From Streptomyces sp. CT34 (GTDB taxonomy: Bacteria; Actinomycetota; Actinomycetes; Streptomycetales; Streptomycetaceae), in contig NZ_KN708638.1 in assembly GCF_000805335.1 (NCBI RefSeq), positions 5,781,629-5,845,628 of the forward strand: a stretch of DNA of 64,000 nt. The letters are read 5' to 3'. The translations under genes were made by a program, and so were the position numbers. This document shows, piece after piece, positions 58,067 through 64,000 of the stretch. Each line of letters starts with the position of its first letter. Positions within the stretch are counted from its first letter, which is position 1. A model generated the notes under the pieces. It was not told the DNA's origin. It saw nothing but the letters and a program-made list of their open reading frames with translations, and searched no databases.

Positions 58067-61000
58067 CTAACGCTCCTGATCGTAGGTGCTGCCGGGGCCG
58101 AAGCCCTGTTGGTCATTCTGGGGGACCCCCGACGAGGGATCCATGCCGGCGCTGCGTCCCTGCTGGACACCGCGGCGCAGATTGCTCAACCTGCCGCGGA
58201 CGTCCTCCGGGGCGCGGGAGACCTGGGGGCCGCCCTGCGCGGTCTGCTCCGCGATGCCCTCGACCAGGTTGGCCTTGGGCACCCGCCGGGGAAGGCCGGA
58301 TGCGGTGACCCCGCCCGCCGTCGGCTGGCGCAGTCGCTCCGCCCGTTGCCAGCGCTCGTCGTTGGCGCTGCGCCAGACAGAGCCGTCGTCCTGCCCGGTC
58401 TCCGGTTCGGTCCGCTGCTGAGCCTGCGGGGAGCCGCCTCCGCGGCGCGGAAGGCCGGCGTCGGTCAGCGAGTGGATCACGCTCGCGGTAGGGCCGGGAC
58501 GCTCGAATGTTACGCGCTCAGGCGCATCTGCGGGAGCGGCAGGTGGATTCCGGTCAGATTCCGCTTCGGATCCGAAGTGGCCGTCGTACATGGCGCGTTC
58601 GGACCACTCGCCCGCCGGGCCCGGCTCCGGTGCGGGGAACTCCGGTGCGAGGAAGGGGTTCCGGCCGGTGGTCTGTGCCGGGTCCGGCTCGCCGAACGCC
58701 TGGCGGCCGTGGGAGCGGTCGTCGTAGAGCGGCTGACCGGCCTCCGGATGGGCCGGCTCCGGATAGGCCGCCTCCGGATAGGCCGGCTCCGGATAGGCCG
58801 GCTCGGGGTAGCCGGGCGCCGGGTAGGCCGGCTCGGAGTGGCCCGGCGCCGGGTGACCCGGCTCGGAGTGGCCCTGGTGGGCGCCCGGCACCTCGTCGCG
58901 GAACAGCGGCCGGCCGTCGTCCTGGCCGCCGGCCGGCTGCCCGCCGGCCGCCTGGGCCTCCAGCGCCGCGCGGCGCTCCTCGCGGAACAGCGAGCGGCCC
59001 ACCGGGTCCAGCCCGGTCGCCCCGTCGGCGGGACCGTACGAGCTGTCGTCGAAGCCCAGGTCGGCCGCGGTGCGCTGGTCGTTCTCGTACGGCGTGTGCT
59101 GGTGCTCGGGGACGATCCGGGAGACGGTGAAGGTCTCGTCGAACTGGTCCTCGCCGCCACCGCCGTGGGTGATCGCCTCCGGCAGCATCACCAGCGACGT
59201 GGTGCCGGCCTGCTCGCCCGAGGGACGCAGCTGGACCCGGATCCCGTGCCGGTCGGACAGCCGGCCGACCACGAACAGGCCCATCCGCTGGGAGATCGCG
59301 GCGTCCACGTTCGGCGGGTTCGCCAGCTTGTGGTTGATGTCCGCGAAGTCCTCGGGGGTCAGCCCGATGCCCTTGTCGTGGATCTCGATCATGATCCGGC
59401 CGTCCGGCAGCCGGGTCGCGGCCACCTTCACCTTGGTCTGCGGGGAGGAGAACGTGGTGGCGTTCTCCAGCAGCTCGGACAGCAGGTGGATGAGGTCGGT
59501 CACGGCGGTGCCGTGGATCTCGCTCTCGGGGACCCCGCTCAGCTCGATGCGCTCGTACGACTCGACCTCGGACGTCGCGGCCCGCAGCACGTCGATCAGC
59601 GGCACCGGCTGGTTCCAGCGGCGGCCCGGCTCCTCGCCCGCGAGGATCAGGAGGTTCTCGCCGTTGCGGCGCATACGCGTCGCGAGGTGGTCGAGCCGGA
59701 AGAGGTTCTCCAGCTGGTCCGGGTCCGCCTCGTTGTTCTCCAGGTTGGTGATCAGCTCCAACTGGCGCTCGATCAGGCCCTGGTTGCGGCTGGAGAGGTT
59801 GGTGAAGATCGCGTTGACGTTGCCCCGCAGCAGCGCCTGCTCGGCGGCCAGCCGGACCGCCTCGCGGTGCACCTGGTCGAAGGCGCGGGCGACCTCGCCG
59901 ATCTCGTCCGTGGTGGAGATCGGGATCGGCGTCACCCGGGTGTCGACCCGGCCCGGGTCCGTACGGGAGAGCTGGTCGACCAGCATCGGCAGCCGCTGCT
60001 CGGCCACGCCGAAGGCCGCGTTGCGCAGCTCCCGCATGTTGCGGCTCATCCGGCGGGCCATCATCCCGGCCACCAGGAACGCGGCGATCAGGGAGGCCAG
60101 CACGATGCCGGAGTCGACGAAGGTGGACTGTTTGGCGTCCGAGGAGATCTGCGCCGCCTCGTTCACCGCCTTGTCCGCCAGGTCCTTCTCGATGGACCGG
60201 TACATGTCGAACTTGCCGGTGGCGGCCCGGAAGTAGGCGTCGGAGGTGACGCCCTGCGCGGCCAGCGTCTCCGGCGCCGCGCCGGACGCGATGAGCGTCG
60301 ACATCTGGTCCATCGACGGCGGGGTGTGGAACGTCTGGCCCGCGGCCTGGGCCTGCTCCTTTGCCCGTGCGATCTGCTGCTGGGCCGACTGCTGGAGCGC
60401 CGCGGCGTCCTTCTGGAGCCGCGTGACGTCCTCGGGCGTACCGCCGGAGGTGTACTCGCCGACGGCGATGCCCTCCAGGTAGCGGTACGACGCGAACGCG
60501 GTCAGCTGCGCCTTGTGCTCCTTGCCGCCCTGCGGGGAGGCCGGGTCGACCAGCAGGTGGGTGCCGATCGAGCGCTCCAGCGACTCGGCGGCCTTCGCCA
60601 GCGAGATGGCGTAGACGGTGCGCCCGTAGGAGGTGATGTTGCCGGTGCCCAGGCCCAGTTCGTTGGCGAACTCCATGAGCGGGTGCTGGACCGCGACGTA
60701 GCCCTCTTCGGTCTGCACGCCCTGGAGCTTGGCGGTGAAGGCGACCTGCCGCAGCTGCGCCAGCTTGGGCTCGGTCTTCTCGAACAGCGCCAGCCGGCGC
60801 TTGAGGCCCGGCTTGTCGGGCATCGACTTGGCGGCCTCGTGGAACTGCTTCGCGGCGGCGTCGGTGGCGTCCCGCGCCTCCTGGACGACCGGGTCGTCCT
60901 TCTTGCCCTTCAGCAGCGGCGCCGCGGTGCGGTCCCGCTCGTCGATCAGTGCGTTGCTGTAGGAAAGCGCGGAGCGAACGAGTTTCGCGGTGTTCTCCGC

Positions 61001-61267
61001 GTCCTGCGCGTCCTGCCAGGTACCGACAGATCCCTTCACGCGCAGGATGCCCAATATGAGGGCGAGGAGTACCGGGATCAGCAGAATGGCGTTCAGCCGA
61101 GTGGCCACCCGCCAGTTGCGCGGGGAGTACTTCCCGCCGCTGACCGGAGGCTTCGCGACCGGGTTCTCGGACGCGTCGGAAGCCGGTGCGTCACCACTGC
61201 GGGGTGGCGGGGTGAAGTTGCCCCGCCGCGGTTCCTGCGGCTCGGGGCTCGACGTGCTTCGCCTCAC
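58067..61267 (-). CDS. cvnA: Conservon sensor histidine-kinase-like protein CvnA (copy 1)
   Basis: A 1066-aa nitrate-sensor-type kinase. It has a disordered cytoplasmic start, TM1 (57-77), a long extracellular sensing domain (78-383), TM2 (384-403), HAMP (404-475), an H-box-like LDHLATRMRRNGEN (His526) and an ATPase domain with N-box LSELLENATTFSS (Asn602), DKGIGL (631-636) and MGLFVVGRLSDRHG. The C-terminal third is disordered and holds a pentapeptide repeat (about 796-843, AYPEP/HSEPG type). It heads the cvnABCD operon. GTG 61267 has GAGAGG upstream. Signal unknown; cvn operons influence development and antibiotic production in Streptomyces. Confidence 0.93.
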   Translation of the reverse strand: MRRSTSSPEPQEPRRGNFTPPPRSGDAPASDASENPVAKPPVSGGKYSPRNWRVATRLNAILLIPVLLALILGILRVKGSVGTWQDAQDAENTAKLVRSALSYSNALIDERDRTAAPLLKGKKDDPVVQEARDATDAAAKQFHEAAKSMPDKPGLKRRLALFEKTEPKLAQLRQVAFTAKLQGVQTEEGYVAVQHPLMEFANELGLGTGNITSYGRTVYAISLAKAAESLERSIGTHLLVDPASPQGGKEHKAQLTAFASYRYLEGIAVGEYTSGGTPEDVTRLQKDAAALQQSAQQQIARAKEQAQAAGQTFHTPPSMDQMSTLIASGAAPETLAAQGVTSDAYFRAATGKFDMYRSIEKDLADKAVNEAAQISSDAKQSTFVDSGIVLASLIAAFLVAGMMARRMSRNMRELRNAAFGVAEQRLPMLVDQLSRTDPGRVDTRVTPIPISTTDEIGEVARAFDQVHREAVRLAAEQALLRGNVNAIFTNLSSRNQGLIERQLELITNLENNEADPDQLENLFRLDHLATRMRRNGENLLILAGEEPGRRWNQPVPLIDVLRAATSEVESYERIELSGVPESEIHGTAVTDLIHLLSELLENATTFSSPQTKVKVAATRLPDGRIMIEIHDKGIGLTPEDFADINHKLANPPNVDAAISQRMGLFVVGRLSDRHGIRVQLRPSGEQAGTTSLVMLPEAITHGGGGEDQFDETFTVSRIVPEHQHTPYENDQRTAADLGFDDSSYGPADGATGLDPVGRSLFREERRAALEAQAAGGQPAGGQDDGRPLFRDEVPGAHQGHSEPGHPAPGHSEPAYPAPGYPEPAYPEPAYPEAAYPEPAHPEAGQPLYDDRSHGRQAFGEPDPAQTTGRNPFLAPEFPAPEPGPAGEWSERAMYDGHFGSEAESDRNPPAAPADAPERVTFERPGPTASVIHSLTDAGLPRRGGGSPQAQQRTEPETGQDDGSVWRSANDERWQRAERLRQPTAGGVTASGLPRRVPKANLVEGIAEQTAQGGPQVSRAPEDVRGRLSNLRRGVQQGRSAGMDPSSGVPQNDQQGFGPGSTYDQER
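58738..58880 (-). repeat. 15-bp coding repeats in cvnA (pentapeptide repeats)
   Basis: About nine 15-bp units encode variants of the pentapeptide (A/G)(Y/H)P(E/A)(P/A) near residues 796-843 of CvnA. Units such as GGATAGGCCGGCTCC (plus strand) are exact copies, showing recent expansion. Being a multiple of three, length change would not shift the frame. Confidence 0.85.
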
Positions 61268-61493
61268 TCGACCAACAACCTCTCGGCGCCGGCACCGTAT
61301 TGCTGTGCCGTTTCTTCTGGGCGTTACTACTCCGGAGTTCAGCGAATTTCAGCACGTCAGGGCGGTGCGTTCCAAACACTGAGCAAAGCCGGAGCAGTTA
61401 CCGAAGAACGCGAGATAAAAGGGGCGTTAAGGGCGAGGCGCGGCAAAAGGCGGGAGAAATGTGAGCGCAGCGAAGCCGGGCATGCGCGTGCGG

Positions 61494-61554
61494 TGTCGAA
61501 AGCGACCTGATTCTCTGTCGAAACGTTATGAAGCCAGTTTGTGGGCGTGTCGAA
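61494..61554. promoter_or_regulatory. Three phased TGTCGAA boxes upstream of cvnA
   Basis: TGTCGAA occurs at 61494-61500, 61516-61522 and 61548-61554. Spacings of 22 and 32 bases are close to two and three helical turns, so the boxes face the same side of the DNA, about 230-290 bases upstream of the cvnA start. Confidence 0.45.
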
Positions 61555-61639
61555 GGACACAGATCGCCGCTCCGTGAACGGAACGGCGCCAGGGCAGGCT
61601 TCATGGCCCCCGATGACGCCCCCGGATGACAACTGCCGT

Positions 61640-61669
61640 ACGGCCCGCGCCAGATGACGCGCGGGCCGT
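61640..61669 (-). terminator. Terminator of conservon copy 2
   Basis: ACGGCCCGCGC (61640-61650) and GCGCGGGCCGT (61659-61669), perfect 11-bp arms, 9 bases beyond the cvnD copy 2 stop. Confidence 0.8.
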
Positions 61670-61678
61670 CGGCGGCGG

Positions 61679-62272
61679 CTACTGGAGCCGGGCCATCAGC
61701 GCGTGCTCCACGAGCGTGATGAGCGCGCTCTTGGCCTCCGCGCGGTGCCGGGCGTCGGTGGTGATGATCGGCGTCCCCGGGCCGATCTGGAGCGCCTCGC
61801 GGACCTCGTCGGGCGTGTACGGCTGGTATCCGTCGAAGCCGTTGAGGGCGATGACGAACGGCAGTCCGCTGTTCTCGAAGTAGTCGACGGCCGGGAAGCA
61901 GTCGGCGAGCCGCCGGGTGTCGACCAGGACGACCGCGCCGATCGCGCCGCGGACCAGGTCGTCCCACATGAACCAGAAGCGGTCCTGGCCCGGCGTACCG
62001 AAGAGGTACAGGATCAGGTCCTGGTCCAGGGTGATCCGGCCGAAGTCCATCGCCACGGTCGTCGTGGTCTTGTCCTGGACGTGGCTCAGATCGTCGATCC
62101 CCGCGGAGGCCGAGGTCATCACGGCCTCCGTGCGCAGCGGGTTGATCTCCGAGACGGCCCCGACGAAGGTGGTCTTGCCCACGCCGAAGCCGCCCGCCAC
62201 CACGATCTTCGCGGAGGTCGTGGTGCGGGCCGGGCTCGCCCCGAAGCCGCCGTCAGAGCTTGCGAAGTCCAC
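61679..62272 (-). CDS. cvnD: Conservon GTPase-like protein CvnD (copy 2)
   Basis: A 197-aa paralog of the copy 1 GTPase with the same P-loop GGFGVGKTTF, FGTPGQDRF and NGFD motifs. Differences are confined to the N-terminus (SSDGGFGASPARTTTSAKI) and a few sites (LSHVQDK, DGYQ, GPGTP, HRAEA, ARLQ). Nucleotides 61830-62062 are identical to 56521-56753 of copy 1. It overlaps cvnC by 20 bases, as in copy 1. Confidence 0.93.
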   Translation of the reverse strand: MDFASSDGGFGASPARTTTSAKIVVAGGFGVGKTTFVGAVSEINPLRTEAVMTSASAGIDDLSHVQDKTTTTVAMDFGRITLDQDLILYLFGTPGQDRFWFMWDDLVRGAIGAVVLVDTRRLADCFPAVDYFENSGLPFVIALNGFDGYQPYTPDEVREALQIGPGTPIITTDARHRAEAKSALITLVEHALMARLQ

Positions 62273-62663
62273 TGAGCACCCTCTCCAGCAGGGTCACGTC
62301 CGGGGTTCCGCCCGCCTCGCCGCTGCCGCCCGGCTGGTGGATCGCCACCATCCCGGCCTCGGCCAGGTCCGCCACCAGGATCCGCGCCACCCCCAGCGGG
62401 ATGTGCAGCAGCGCGGAGACCTCGGCCACCGACTTGACCTCGCGGCACAGGTGGCAGATCCGCTGGTGCTCCGGCAGCAGACCGGGCAGCTGGGACGGGT
62501 CGGCGGTGGTGCTCACCAGCGCCTCGATGGCGAGCTGGTAGCGGGGCCGGGTCCGGCCTCCGGTCATGGCGTAGGGGCGCACCAGCGGCTGGTCACCTTC
62601 GCTCCCGTACGGCGCTGAGCTGTAGGCGCCGTACGGGCCGGAAGTGGCGGGTGGCGGTGTCAT
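62253..62663 (-). CDS. cvnC: Conservon DUF742 protein CvnC (copy 2)
   Basis: A 136-aa DUF742 protein. The folded domain (PLVRPYAMTGGRTRPRYQLA to LLERVLSGLRKL) closely matches copy 1, but the disordered N-terminus is only about 25 residues (MTPPPATSGPYGAYSSAPYG) against about 105 in copy 1. ATG 62663 was chosen because GGAGGACCC lies directly upstream. The gap of 113 bases to cvnB is longer than in copy 1. Confidence 0.92.
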   Translation of the reverse strand: MTPPPATSGPYGAYSSAPYGSEGDQPLVRPYAMTGGRTRPRYQLAIEALVSTTADPSQLPGLLPEHQRICHLCREVKSVAEVSALLHIPLGVARILVADLAEAGMVAIHQPGGSGEAGGTPDVTLLERVLSGLRKL

Positions 62664-62776
62664 GGGTCCTCCGGACGGGACAGCGGACTGTCGTCGGGTT
62701 GGGCCGGTGGGGGGTGCGGCAACGAATGGTTGAGGGGTTACCGGGTGCGGTGCGGCGCTGCGGACGACGCACCGAC

Positions 62777-63199
62777 TCAGTTCAGCAGGCTGCCCTGCAG
62801 TTCTGCCCGCAGGTCGGGCGTCAGGACGGTGCCCGCGCGGTCGACCAGCAGGGCCATCTCGTAACCGACGAGGCCGATGTCGCACTCGGGGTGCGCCAGT
62901 ACGGCCAGCGACGATCCGTCGGACACGGACATGATGAAGAGGAACCCGCGCTCCATCTCCACCACGGTCTGGTTGACGCTGCCGCCCTCGAAGATGCGGG
63001 AAGCGCCGGAGGTCAGCGAGGTCAGCCCCGAGGCCACCGCCGCCAACTGGTCGGCGCGGTCGCGGGGGAAGCCCTCGGACATGGCGAGGAGCAGTCCGTC
63101 CGCGGAGACCACCACCGTGTGGGACACCCCGGGGGTGTTGTCCACGAAGTTGGTGATCAACCAGTTCAGGTTCTGCGCCGCCTGGCTCATCGGACTCAA
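62777..63199 (-). CDS. cvnB: Conservon roadblock/LC7 protein CvnB (copy 2)
   Basis: A 140-aa roadblock protein, identical to copy 1 from MSQAAQ onward. The likely start is TTG 63199, which directly follows the cvnA stop codon and has AGGAGCG 8 bases upstream, the same geometry as GTG 58065 in copy 1; ATG 63190 is the alternative. A rare TTG start would lower translation relative to copy 1. DNA 62808-63019 is identical to copy 1. Confidence 0.9.
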   Translation of the reverse strand: MSPMSQAAQNLNWLITNFVDNTPGVSHTVVVSADGLLLAMSEGFPRDRADQLAAVASGLTSLTSGASRIFEGGSVNQTVVEMERGFLFIMSVSDGSSLAVLAHPECDIGLVGYEMALLVDRAGTVLTPDLRAELQGSLLN

Positions 63200-64000
63200 C
63201 TAACGCTCCTGCTGGTGAGTGGGATCGACAATGCCGTGGGTGCCGGTGGACGACGTCCCGGCCTGCCGGCCCTGCTGGATACCCCGGCGGAGGTTGGTCA
63301 GCCGCCCGCGCACATCACTGGGCGCGCGCGAGACCTGCGGACCGCTCTGGGGCGACTGCTGCTGGGCGGTGCCCGCGACGAGGTTCGCGCGCGGGACCCG
63401 GCGGGGCAGTCCGGACGTGGTCACGCCGCCCGAGGCGGGCTGGCGTATCTGCTCCGCCTGCCGCCACGTCTCGTCGTTCGGCGAGGTACGCCACTGCGCC
63501 GTGGCGTCGGCCGGCGCCGGCGCGGCATCGCGGGCGCCGCCGGCCGGCCCCGCGGCGGGTGCCGCACTCTCCTGCTCGGCCCCGCGGCGCGGCAGCGGCG
63601 GTGCGTCGGCGCGGTCGGTCCGCGGCGGCACGCCGGCGGCTGCCGAGGCCGGGTGGCTGAACCAGTTGGACTCGATGGTGTCGAAGATCGGCGTACGGCC
63701 GTCCCCGGGGCCGGCGTCCGCCCCGCCGAGCACGTCGCCACCGGCGGGGGCGCCGCCGGCCGCCGGCCGGTCGCCCTCGGGACGCGGGAACCGGCCGGTG
63801 TCGTACTCCCCGGTGCCGGCGTCGGGACGCGGGAACTCGCCGGTGTCGTACTGCCCGGTGTCGCCCTCGGGACGCGGGAACTGCCCGGTGGTCTCCGGCT
63901 GCCGGGGCTCGAACGGGTCCGCTGCGTACCGGCCGGTGGTCGCCGGCCGCCCGCTCCCGTACTGGCCGGTGTCGCTGTCGGGGCGGGGGGGCCGCCCCGG
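63200..64000 (-). CDS. cvnA: Conservon sensor CvnA (copy 2), C-terminal part only
   Basis: The frame is open on the minus strand from the window edge to the stop at 63200, about 266 codons. All of it is the disordered tail that follows the kinase core. It contains imperfect repeats of the type TGQYDTGEFPRPDAG and TGRFPRPEGD (about 63775-63910), then a conserved terminal segment (VTTSGLPRRVPRANLVAG; PQVSRAPSDVRGRLTNLRRG) shared with copy 1. Membrane, HAMP and ATPase domains lie beyond the window. Unlike CvnB and CvnD, this tail has diverged well away from copy 1. Confidence 0.88.
   Translation of the reverse strand, partial: PGRPPRPDSDTGQYGSGRPATTGRYAADPFEPRQPETTGQFPRPEGDTGQYDTGEFPRPDAGTGEYDTGRFPRPEGDRPAAGGAPAGGDVLGGADAGPGDGRTPIFDTIESNWFSHPASAAAGVPPRTDRADAPPLPRRGAEQESAAPAAGPAGGARDAAPAPADATAQWRTSPNDETWRQAEQIRQPASGGVTTSGLPRRVPRANLVAGTAQQQSPQSGPQVSRAPSDVRGRLTNLRRGIQQGRQAGTSSTGTHGIVDPTHQQER

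Larger units (their letters stand above)
61268..61678. other. Intergenic region between the two conservons
   Basis: About 410 bases with no gene. From left to right: the promoter side of cvnA copy 1 in a lower-GC segment (about 61300-61560), three TGTCGAA boxes (61494-61554), and the terminator hairpin of copy 2. No confident -35/-10 pair was found on the minus strand. Confidence 0.6.

Noticed and set aside
57947..61510. 1187-aa plus-strand frame antisense to cvnB/cvnA
   Set aside because: Leu/Val/Gly/Arg-rich antisense translation of cvnA with no motifs.

Overview
This is a chromosomal window from a Streptomyces. Base composition is very GC-rich with strongly G/C-biased third codon positions, several promoters look leaderless, and the conservons, branched-chain amino acid attenuators and gene order (ligA - c-di-GMP enzyme - gatCAB - ... 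- ilvBNC - serA - ... - leuB - ilvE - ... - cimA - ... - accBE - ... - cvn) match, from memory, the S. coelicolor SCO5494-SCO5544 core region. No rRNA, tRNA, insertion sequence, prophage or CRISPR was seen.

Layout. 1-7.8 kb: 3' end of ligA, a membrane GGDEF-EAL protein (probably RmdB), and the gatC-gatA-small ORF-gatB tRNA-amidotransferase operon. 8-16.2 kb: a flavin-dependent oxidoreductase, an MMPL exporter, small or unknown proteins, a giant LuxR/ATPase regulator and a DUF6191 protein. 16.3-20.3 kb: a PQQ-type sugar dehydrogenase lipoprotein, a long perfect hairpin plus a 46-bp tandem repeat array, an aldo/keto reductase and a 2-hydroxyacid dehydrogenase. 20.4-23.5 kb: a second GGDEF-EAL protein with a degenerate EAL domain, behind a near-consensus BldD box. 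23.5-29.1 kb: ilvB (with leader-peptide attenuator), ilvN, ilvC and serA. 29.3-36.6 kb: PRC-barrel protein, TetR regulator, Tat-exported metallophosphoesterase, and a proline catabolic locus (PucR-type regulator divergent from proline dehydrogenase and P5C dehydrogenase). 36.9-39.6 kb: a 43-aa ORF, leuB and ilvE. 39.7-47.2 kb: an accessory nitrogen locus with an NCS1 permease divergent from a fused urease gamma-beta subunit, an atypical urease alpha subunit, an agmatine-deiminase-like enzyme, TetR and an MHS transporter. 47.2-49.1 kb: cimA behind a second leader-peptide attenuator. 49.4-55.7 kb: YceI protein, a PL8 polysaccharide lyase, accB-accE and a secreted DUF4360 protein. 55.7-56.2 kb: a decayed dhaK remnant. 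56.4-64 kb: two tandem conservons (cvnDCBA) on the minus strand, the second running off the end.

How it fits together. ilvBNC, leuB, ilvE and cimA are a dispersed branched-chain amino acid regulon. ilvB and cimA each sit behind a leader peptide (Ile/Leu/Val codons; tandem ATT Ile codons) and an intrinsic terminator ending in six T's. The two c-di-GMP proteins and the conservons are developmental and signalling genes. The most unusual locus is the urease-like operon. It keeps the nickel ligands, but the invariant pocket loop is rewritten, the flap cysteine is Val, no accessory (ureDEFG) genes are present, and its promoter region carries two TetR-type dyads that could be sites for the TetR encoded in the same operon. 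The twin conservons encode identical CvnB proteins, and stretches of more than 200 bp of DNA are identical between copies, which suggests recent gene conversion.
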